Positions 53,809-64,000 of a stretch of 64,000 nt of DNA are shown piece after piece. The first letter of the stretch is position 1; the number at the start of each line of letters is the position of its first letter. Under the pieces are notes generated by a model that worked only from the letters and a program-made list of their open reading frames with translations, ran no database searches and was not told the DNA's origin. The position numbers were made by a program, and so were the translations under genes. The DNA is from Chrysomallon squamiferum (taxonomy: Eukaryota; Mollusca; Gastropoda; Neomphalida; Peltospiridae): contig CM022665.1 of NCBI GenBank assembly GCA_012295275.1, forward strand, positions 31,614,957 through 31,678,956. Reading direction: 5' to 3'.

Positions 53809-55783
53809 CATTTTCAAGAAATTTGTGAAATGTTTGCATTGGTAGGCAAGGCCTTGGTTAGTATTTGAAGTAGAGATGCTCATACTTAAGAGCAATGCAA
53901 TTTAAATTATGTTTTATATGCAACTGGAAGATCTCTCGACGAAATAATCACGGTGATTTTGTTCGTCGTGGTTGAACTTCCCTTAAAAAATACATCTATA
54001 TTCTTGACTGGAGGAAAATACATTGAAATTATAAACGTCACACACACATACACACTATTATTAAATATTTTTCTTTTTCTTCTAAAATGAAATAAATCAA
54101 TGAATTAACTAGTTTCATTAATCGTTATTAACGTTTCAATAAATCATATTATTATTATTTATGTATTATTTTATGTATTTTTTAATACAATATCATGATT
54201 ACGCATAAATTTTGAACTCGTTAAATATAAGTTAATAAATTCTATGTGGACGATCCCCTAAGTGTACAAGATTATGCAAACATAATTATGTATTCAGTTG
54301 TGACATTAAATCAAGCAGATCATACACATGGCTGCCATTCAGAAGTGACGTCAACAGCGAAACCGGACATAGTATGAATATGAACATCGTTTACTTTTTG
54401 TTCCGTTGTAGCAGTTAAGTACAAACCCCTGAAAATCGCACACCCTATAGCATCCCTGTTTCTCCCATTTTCTGGCACACCTTGTAGGACTGATGTGTGA
54501 CTGATACAGCATAAGGTGATAAAGTGTTAATGGACGGTGTATTGTAATCACTAATCAGTACTTAAATTAATTATTGTGTATGAAGGTCAATAAATAATTT
54601 TAAATCAGACTGTTGCACATATTTTTTAGTTAGCGGTGGGATGAAATATTTTTTGTTGCAATTTAACAGACATACTGTACTTTAAACTGTTCTTAAACAC
54701 AAACAATTAATTTTGTGCCAAAATATTTGCAAAAAGCCCCCACCAATTTAATCCATTTATAACATACAAATATATGTTGTTCATATTAAAATTGCACATG
54801 GCAGGAAGTCTTATGGTGAGATGCAATTAAAAACACCATCACTATTCGTATGTGTGGTATATTATGAGGGGGGATAATGTGATTTCTAGTGAGTGTTGTG
54901 ATTTACTGGGTGTGTGATTTCCTGCCATTCTGTGTTTAATATATAACAAAAATTATTTTCCCAGATACCTATTCTTTTTCAAGTGTTATGGCTGTATAGA
55001 ATAATCGTATTCAATGAGGGTAAAATTAATTGGTATTTATGTTTTATTTTCTAAATTGGTAGAGTAATCAAGTAATAACAATGTAAATGAATAATAATTG
55101 AACTACTATAAAATTGTAAACTGTTTAAATGCAGTTATTTCACATCAGAAGTGTTAGTCAAATTAAAAGTAGCTACTACATTCACAGAAATGAAAATATA
55201 TGCCATAGCCTTCAATAAATTTTGAAACTTTGGATCAGAGAATAACATGATGGGTCCATGTTAGATTAGACACCTAACTGCTTATCATTAAATATGCTGA
55301 GAATATTATTCATAATATCATAGATACTTTTTGCAAGTGTGGATTTGAGGGTGCAAAATGTTCACAATAATTTTCTAAAACTTAAATGTATTACATAGCA
55401 CAATTAAATATATAGATATGAATAAAATGTAATGATGTTTTATATACCTATGTGCCTTTAAAGATTTTGTTTTTGAATTTCATATGCTGAGGTGAGTGGA
55501 CATGTTACATGTGGGTGTTGTTAAAATTTATAGATTTTAAAAATCACACAATCATAATTTTTTAATCTTTTTATTCAAAATACATCAAAACAATACTACA
55601 CATAATCAGTTTGAATTTATTCATATTAATTCAGTAACTTTATTTGTCAGTTCATCAGTTAAAAGAAATAAATAATGATGTATAATAATTATAAATAGTA
55701 AAATTAATTTCAGCAACAGAAAATAATAATAATATTAACAATAATGATTCTCAGAAAGTTTGAGACGAACTACTACAACTACA

Positions 55784-58700
55784 TCACCATCCACGAGTTG
55801 GTGTATACACAGCCACAACACTGTCAAATTCATGGACGTAGTAGAATGGATGCATTGCGGCAGTGGCACAAGACTGAAAATTGTAAATTTGTATTAATTT
55901 TTATTCATTTTTTACTTTTATACATTAATAGTTAAATCTGAATTTAATACATTATATTGGCTTTTTCAATCTTGCATTTAGATATAAAATTTGTAACAAT
56001 TCCAGTTTGAATGAATATTAACATGACTCCTATTCTTCATTAAAATATTTCATAGGTTTAAGTATGTCCTGGAATCTTCTATTAAACTATAATAATAATA
56101 ATTAATTAATAAAAATAAAACACATTATATTTTTCTGTTATATTAAAAAATAATTTCTCTCACAGACATGCAATTAATTTATAAACATTCCTCAGTCATT
56201 ATTGAATTTATGTTCACAAAGTCTTTATTTTTATTTTTTTGAATAAAAACAAGAAAAAAGCATCTTATGTTTTAACAGACTGGAAAACAATTTCTCTTTC
56301 AGTCTTGCAACTAATTTATATTTTTAACAGACCTCACTTATTATACTAATGAGGTCATATTAAAAAAATTATCTTTTAATTTAATTTTTTCTCTTTCTTA
56401 AAGTTATCATCCCTACATTAATATACATACATGCCAGGGATAGATGTACAGGATAGTTCCTATAGGATATTTATTAAAGTCCAATTTTCCATCAGCTTCT
56501 TTAACAATGCCTAGTTCTTGTGTTATTCTGGCCATTCTGTTTGAGAAACAATAAATATTACTGATTAGGAATATTACACAGTAACTATAACCTAGAATGT
56601 AGACAAAACAGTGGTTAAAAATTCGTGTTAACAGCAGTTACTAGAAATAATAAAAATTTTAGTTTAAAACCTTTTTTACAATAAAATAAATAACAAATAA
56701 AAATTATATCAATTTTACATTACAATGAAATAAAATCCAGTCCAGTCCAATCCAGTGAGAAATAAAATATTCTTAAAATGGCTGTTGATTTATTAATGGC
56801 TCTCTAGAGTTGACTCAGTGGTAACTATCTGATAGAAGTATATCACTGATATGTCAGAGTTAAATAAACATGTTTAGGTATATGGGAAGTTATTTTCATT
56901 TTTTTAATTGTAGTTGTCACTGAAGTTGAAATCACCTGAGATTAGGATTATTCTGGAACATACAGAAACCAAATGGCAGTTTATCTTGGATAGCAATCCC
57001 ATCATGACCTATGGCTGTGAAGCCACAGTCAACTACAAGATGATTTTCATTCAGACAATGACCTATGACCCGAGTTGCGACACGACAAGCAATTTCATCA
57101 ATTTTACATGCACTTAGAAAATAATGCTCGTAATCTGAAAACAATAAAACATATATCTCATTTGGTTTATCATAGACTGGGGATGTATGGGAAGGCACCT
57201 CAACAATATTCATTATTATTATTACGTAAGAATAACCCACAAGTTAGTATTTTTCCGTTTTCCTTTGTATCATTTATATATTATAAAGGAACCCTCTGTG
57301 ATATCTGATTATCATTAATATTAACAATAAAATATGCTGAGGTTTTGATTTGTTTTCATTTACATAGATATGCATGTTTATATTTTTCTTGTTCTTATAT
57401 AGATATCAGAAATGTATTTCATTTTTAACTTTCTAAAGTTTCAAGTGTCTGCCTGGTTAATAAATAATATTAAGATAAAATGTTAGATCATTAATGTTAT
57501 CCAGACACTTGACTAATATTAAAATGAACTTTATGACAAAATAGGAATTCTCCAATGCATTAATTTGAGATCATATATTTTTATATCTTTTCTTTTAAGT
57601 ATGTGTCATTATATAAATATTTCAAATTCATTTACTATTATTCCAACTGAATGCTACCAAAATTTGATGCAAAATTACTAAACAGTTGATATAAAGTAAA
57701 ATTATATTTAGGTTATTTGTTCTTGACAAGAATACTTCAAATGCAGCCAACATACATAATTATTCTCAGAAAGAAAACAAATAGGAAGCAAAAACAAAAT
57801 GAGTCATAATTTACCATAGAAGATGTAATTGCCAGGATGAATCTCTGTCAGAGAAGAAAAGTTTTCTGATGGTTTTGAACAGGATGGTGTAGATCCAAGG
57901 CTGACGGTTGTGCAGTCAATACCTTCTTCTTGCAGCCTAGAACAAGAATATTATAAATAGTAATAACAGAATGTGCAATGATAACAAAAAAATAAATGTA
58001 GTTAATGGTTTCCATCAAAAGTGATAAAACTCAACACTTTGCATCTGCCCCTGAGAGTACTGTAAATAGAAATTAGTTAAATGAATGGACAGTGGAGACA
58101 GGGAATCAAAGGGGCATTAACGATATGATAGGGAATCAAGGAGATGAAGATAGAGAATTGAGACTGCTCTGGAATGAGAATTAAAATTCAAGAGGGCATA
58201 TGAGATGAAAATAGGAAATAAAGGGAGGAGCGGAGATGAGAACATGGCATCAAATGGAAGGCAGGAAGCATTTATGACAGTTAGTCTAATTAATTCACTG
58301 TGTATTCCTAGCTTACTGAGCAAAAATATATAAATGTTATACATATCTAGAAGAAGCACTGGAGCAAGTTTATTATTTCCAAAACAAAAGCTGTTTGGGA
58401 GGACCTAAGGTTAATTCACAAAACATATACTTAAATAATATACTGTTTTATTAAATTGACTCTAAACTTTACAATTAAACCAACTGTTCAAGAAAGAAAT
58501 TTAGCTATCCTGTGTATGTTCCCAAATTATGTCTATCATGATTTTGCATCACACCCATTTAACTAACAAATATATAAGTAAATTTTCATTCAAATGATCT
58601 TTGTGTATGAGCATGTGTGTGTTTCTGATAGAGAAAGAGAGAAAAATAGCATGATGAAGTAATTGGATTAGCTATATCTAGCCACAAATATGTTCATGGA

Positions 58701-60424
58701 TAGTTGATATTCACATTTAAAAAGGCAGAAATGAATTTTTATTACTGACATCTACTTGAAGGTAATTATTTTGTTCAATCTTTATTAATGAAATATTTTT
58801 AAAATCTCCTTTAACAATTTAAGTGGCCTAAGTATCATTTATATTATTAGAATTAAGAATGTTTTTAATGTATTTTGTTCAGTTATTTATTTGATGAGCA
58901 TCAATATAAATTTAAAAGTGTTTGTTTTCCTGCCTACCAGAGTACATCTATACTAAAAATACTAGTTCATTCATTAAATAAATGCATTAGTATTCAAATT
59001 TGAAGTATCCAGCCTTTTATTAAGTATAAAATTACCTTTTTTTAAGATATAGTAACCTGTCAACAGTTTTCTCCCCTGTATTTTTTATCTCTTCTTCATT
59101 AGCACAATCATAGGCATGTCCTTCATGTGTGTATATGCCTTTAAACCTACAAATAAAAGTAATTAAGCAATTTGAAGTGTGGATTATTTTAAAACTAGAT
59201 GGAGATGAAATATAAAACATAAAAAGATTTATGCAGATATATATTAATATACATAGCATTCTGTGTGCACATTATGATATGTATGTCACACATACAAAAA
59301 TACAAGTAATACATGCAGATATGTTGACAAGTGATTAGATGGACGGGTATAGATAAATCAATTAAACTACATAAAAGATGTAGAACAAAATTATTAATCA
59401 TTCCCTCACTTATCATTAATATTTTTATATTATTTTATATATTGTATAAACACAGACAGACACACACACAAATTTGTCCATCTTACACAAATATCCATAT
59501 ACAAACAGATATACATACATAATTTCTTCCTCTTAATTGTTGTTCTCACTCAAACACACACATCAAATCATTCACACACACACATACATACTCACTACAT
59601 ATACACATTGTTCATAGTGATAACGACAGTAAAATATTTGTTTATTCTTAATAGCAAGATATACTGACCTGATTGTATCAACTTGGTTAAGTTTCTTTAC
59701 TAATTCAACAGCAAAGTCACTGTTCCAGAGAACTCCCTCTAAAAAAAAAGAAATAATAAACAACAAAATTTTAGACGGGTAAAAAAAAAAAAAAAAAAAA
59801 AACCCAAACATTTAGCAGTGATTTACATTTCAGGATGTGAATTTTACAGGTGTTCTATTATATAGTGATTTTGTTATGTTAAATCTTTTCGACAAGGAAG
59901 AATAATTAGACCTAACCTGATGCATTATTTATAGATGTTAGAAAAAGAAAGAAAAAACAGAAAAAAGGTGTGTCAGGGATTAAGTACGAGACTTGGACAC
60001 ATAAAAAAGACATGTATATTATTATACAGTGATTATATTACCCTGTTAAATGTTTAAGATAAGGAAAACAAATTTAGAAGAGACTCGCACACTATTACAT
60101 GCACCTGCAGATGTTAGTATTATGTTAAAATACTTTTCTTGTATTTCAGTTATGTCCTTGGTTTGTCTTACATTTATTTTATTTAATTCAAATAAACTGA
60201 TCACAAGTTAAAATATCCTTTAATATTTTATATATAAATATTCAATTTATGAAGGAGACAAAAAAATATATAACAAATAAATAAATAAGTAAAGGAACAT
60301 GTGACAACAAACCAACACAAAAGTAATAATAATCATAATAATTTTTTACAAAAATAAAAATGTCAAGAGATATTTATGTGACAAAATACTGACATGAAAA
60401 TAAATGCAAATTTAGACACTAAGT

Positions 60425-60463
<39 letters not shown>

Positions 60464-62464
60464 TTTAAAATAATTGTAAAATAAATGTTAAAAAAAAAGA
60501 ATGAAAGAATAGAAAAACAAAAACAGGACAGAGATGATAAAAGATTTCTTCCTTGTTAAGTCAAAAATTACCTCTGCTGTATCCAGTATCCACACTCAGA
60601 AACACTGACCATTTTTTTCCTGATTCAAGAGGTGCATTGCTCAGTACATTAATAGCATGGGATGAGTCAAACATAAAATGCATATCATGGCTATTTGCTA
60701 ATTTGCTACATCTGAAAGAAAAAACTTTTTTTTTGAAGGAGAGTGATCAGTTCTCAATGTTTGTCAATGTTATGAACAAAATCTGTTTGATTGTTCTATT
60801 TTTTCCAACTTGAGTATGAGACTGAACAAGAATTCCATCTAATAAGCCATTAAGACTGATTTTTCTAAATGTTATTCTAATTTAAAGATACATATGCATG
60901 TGTTTGTACACATATGTTGATTATTTATGCTTAAGAGAAGACTCCGGTGTGGTGGTATGAAATTTCAGAAATGTGAATCACATTGCAATACAAATGTCTG
61001 AAACATACTAGAGGTATCATAACACAGGAAATAAAGTAGAACAAATACACCATTATTTAATACTTTCATAAAAATGTTATTTTTGATAAATATAAAAAGT
61101 GGTTGGATTTATATTAATGAGATATTTATAAACAAGTAAGTCACTTTTGCTAAAATGCAATCTGATTTAATCACTGATTAAGGTGGGTGTCTATAGATTC
61201 ACAATATATTTCAACATTGAAACTTTACCAGAAAATAACCAATTAAACAGAAACATTTGAACAACATCAGAAGGCCACATTATTAATTTACTGATACCAA
61301 ACCTTTCTATTTTATCTGCTGTAATTGGAATCCCATACAAAATGTCATCAAAGCCATTATCTGCATAAAAATGAGCTTCCCTGATAGTGGACACAACAAT
61401 TCTTTGTTTGGTTCCTCCTGTCTGAATTAATGCCAGTTCTCTAAAAAAGAGAATTACAATATTCATGTAACTGAAGAAAAAATAACACACACACATTCAT
61501 ATACATATACATATAAAATTTTAGGAATGCATTCAAGGTTTCATTAAAAAGAAAAAATATATATTTGGTAAATGATAGGGTCTCATGTTTGTATCATATA
61601 AAAATATTTATCTTAAGACTTTAAGATATATCTAAAAATACACATCTAATCACATGTATGATGTGGAATACACATATTTTGTATTAAATAAATAAAAGTC
61701 CAAATAACTTGATATCACATTAATAAAATTTGGTTTTAATATCGAAAAAATGTCCACAATATGTTTTCTAAAATATGTATTTAATAAAAATGCACTACAT
61801 AAAACAGATTATACAAATAAGATAAGTATATCTTCTTTAGTATTTCATAACATCCTTAAATATGTATACCCAAGAATAATAATTATTGTTTAGTAATTTT
61901 TAATCAGAAATAAAATGATATAAAGACTAAAAATATAAACAAAACTTAAAATGCAAGTAGAGATTGGCAACTTCAATTTGAATAACCCAGCTATGTTGCT
62001 AAATGTGTGAAATAAATAAATAAATAAATAAATAAATAAAATATTTTTTTAAAAAGAATGAATATTTAGCTAATTATCAGTGATAGTTTAGATTTATGGT
62101 ATTCTTCCCAGACCTTTCAGTCTTGGATTTTTAAATCTGAAAACTCTAGTAATTTGTACAATTTCCAGGAAGTACTAGAATCACTGGGTGCATTAAGATG
62201 TTAGAAGCTATTTCCCACCAAGTTTTGAAACTAAAACTTTCTATAATTATTCTTCACTGATTTTTCAAACTATTTTTTTCAGACTGTTATAATATACACT
62301 TACATGGTTTTGTGAGTCTTTGTATGAGGACGAAGTTGTATACCAAATTCCTTGCATATCTCCAGCATTTTCAAACCATTATGTTTAGCTTTTGCAAGAT
62401 CCACTAGAAAACATGGAGTTGGGAGATCAACAACAGTGGCAGGCAGGCTTCCACTTGATTCCAT
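55784..62464 (-). CDS. DSD: D-serine dehydratase-like PLP enzyme (D-threonine aldolase/DSD fold III family), 9 exons, 378 aa
   Basis: Exons in coding order are 62464-62304, 61440-61303, 60711-60572, 59738-59669, 59146-59036, 57936-57815, 57134-56936, 56536-56431 and 55873-55784. All join in frame to 378 residues, close to characterised animal DSDs. RPHTKTHKT (45-53) supplies the PLP Schiff-base lysine, K49 by family comparison. [33 protein letters not shown] and [11 protein letters not shown] follow in the expected order. PWH|SCATA at the exon 8/9 junction gives H349 and C351, the zinc ligands needed for dehydration. Family enzymes convert D-serine to pyruvate and ammonia, or D-threo-3-hydroxyaspartate to oxaloacetate and ammonia, in the cytosol; the substrate preference here is not decided by sequence. 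An acceptor two bases before the ATG implies an untranslated upstream exon. Confidence 0.95.
59450..59600. repeat. (CA)n/(CATA)n-rich stretch in DSD intron 4
   Basis: Imperfect CACA and ATACA motifs. It produces an open frame on + with no homology. The other DSD introns contain (AT)n at about 60427-60459, (AAAT)n at about 62010-62040 and (TTA)n near 62589-62616. Confidence 0.75.
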
Positions 62465-64000
62465 GTCTAAAATAAATAAATAAGTAATTAGGTAAATAAA
62501 TAAATAAGAAATAAATAAAATGTAATACATTCTTAATAACTATTTATCTCAGTTTACCATTAGTTAAATGCAATACATTTACTGTCTCTATTTATTATTA
62601 TTATTATTATTATTATAAAAATTATTTTATGCTTTTCTTGGGATATTATCAACTTTGGCAGTTTAACCATCAAACCAAAATTTGTTTTCTTTCCTTGAAA
62701 AAAATGAAGTATTCTTTAATAAAATTTAATATAAATTTCTGGATGGTGTTAACTAGAGATATTATCTGATTATGCTGTTTGATGTTTATTTTGATTTTGT
62801 ATAATAATATAAAATGTCTTTGATTCATTATGTTAAGCAATTTATTTACCACATCAACAGTTTATGTCTAAAAAGCAAAACTAAATGTTTTAATTTAACA
62901 GTTATTGCTACAAATCTTGAATCTTATTAAAAACAATTTTACAGAAATGCGAAAATTCACTGTTGTTGAAGTTTGGAATAATTTATGTGGAAGTTTCTAC
63001 CAAATTATTTCTAAAATCCAATATAATGCATAATAAAATCAAAAACAAAAATCTTTTCTCTTATTTTTTTTAAATTTTATTTTAAAAATAAATAAATAAA
63101 TAAAACTGTATTTCAGTATAATATTATTAGAACTATTTACAGCACTTTCAAATAAAAAAAACCTAAGTCTGAAATGTTCTGGATGAAAGGATAACAAATT
63201 AATTTTATGCGACTTCTAGATCAAAACAAAGATGGAATGAGAAAAGAAAAATTTCCCAACTAACAAAACCTTGAATTGAATAAAATGAAAACTGAACATA
63301 ATTGATTACCTTCTACCATGAATTATACGCTACACATAGACTGATTATAGTATAATTATATTAATACTGTACCGGTGTGCTACAATCATGTGCCGATTTA
63401 TTGCAATATAATATAGTTATTAACTCAATAACTGTACAAAAATGTCATTATGATTTTATGACAGCATTCAATTTAGCATTTGTGTTTGTATCATCAGCTT
63501 GTTATCTAAACAAGTTCCTGGTGGCATTTGACCTACCCTATAGTTACACAATAGCAAACAAAAGCCAAAGAAAATGACAAACCGTTTAATGTAGCTGTTT
63601 AGACTGGTTTCATTCATACAGCTAATATTATAGAACGATCTACATCGCAACAAGAAATAGTGTGTCTTTTAATTTTTTTTTTTTTTTTTTTTTTTTAAAT
63701 ACATCTGTGCATGAATGGTATAATTTCATTTTAGGATTTAATTAGATTTAATTATATTGTTAATGTCAGGAGACGATTTGACATCAGAGAATCATTATAC
63801 AAGAAAATAATAAGTGATGAGAATTAGAAAGTTTATTGTATTTAATTATTCACATTTTTAATATAGGTGCAGGAGACTGCGTTCTCTGAAAAGAAAAATT
63901 TAAACAACCTTATGAGACGACCCCCTACCCGCTTCCAAATTACGACAAGACCTGTTATTAGGTTGATTAACAGGTAGACTCATTCACACGAAGCTTTCTA
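62465..64000. other. Upstream of the DSD-like gene; no gene seen
   Basis: Should contain the DSD leader exon and promoter, but I could not place them: no strong donor paired with a TATA box is evident. A poly-T run lies at about 63670-63696 and (AAAT)n near 63085-63105. The last ~150 bases are slightly richer in G+C without a coding frame. Confidence 0.6.

Larger units (their letters stand above)
50755..55783. other. Intergenic, 5 kb, no gene seen
   Basis: This lies between the PLAC8 pseudogene start and the stop of the D-serine dehydratase-like gene; both are on minus. It holds a GC-richer, A-tailed retroposon-like piece at about 50975-51143 (separate entry), poly-T near 52013-52034, (GTT)n at about 52757-52785 and (GA)n at 53735-53805. 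A perfect TGACGTCA (CRE-type) octamer is at 54345-54352, but nothing around it reads as a promoter or exon. A candidate polyadenylation signal for the downstream gene (TTTATT on +) is at 55639-55644. Confidence 0.6.

Noticed and set aside
54345-54352. TGACGTCA octamer as a CRE promoter element
   Set aside because: A perfect octamer can occur by chance; no exon or start site is seen nearby, and the flanking genes do not start here.

Overview
This 64 kb window is AT-rich animal nuclear DNA with small exons, long introns, GT-AG splice sites and an extreme load of microsatellites: (TTA)n, (CT)n/(CA)n, (GA)n, (TACA)n and poly-T. It carries single copies of conserved metazoan genes. The repeat style and gene set suggest a lophotrochozoan, most likely a mollusc and possibly a cephalopod. 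That placement is inference; nothing in the window proves the species.

Layout, left to right. A three-exon ZNF593/Bud20 zinc-finger gene lies at 1.9-3.7 kb (+). An intronless 286-aa gene of unknown family lies at 7.6-8.5 kb (-). A two-exon gene at 12.35-13.76 kb (+) encodes a secreted protein made almost wholly of a 16-residue tandem repeat. A twelve-exon NT5DC1-type HAD nucleotidase lies at 15.3-25.1 kb (+). Its seventh intron holds two DNA transposon relics: a 2.56 kb element with inverted repeats of over 600 bp, and an 808 bp mariner-like deletion derivative. Its third intron holds a decayed duplicate of exon 4.

Further right, a six-exon four-pass membrane protein lies at 29.0-36.4 kb (-) and a complete PLAC8-family gene at 40.9-48.1 kb (-) with a TATA promoter. 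A broken PLAC8 paralogue sits immediately upstream at 49.0-50.75 kb (-). A nine-exon D-serine dehydratase-like (PLP/zinc) enzyme lies at 55.8-62.5 kb (-).

The genes are independently transcribed housekeeping, membrane and secreted-protein genes, not an operon or a cassette. The one functional relationship visible is the PLAC8 tandem pair. Reading frames and splice phases were joined by hand, and all multi-exon models close exactly in frame. The item that looks least like anything described is the 16-residue-repeat secreted protein.
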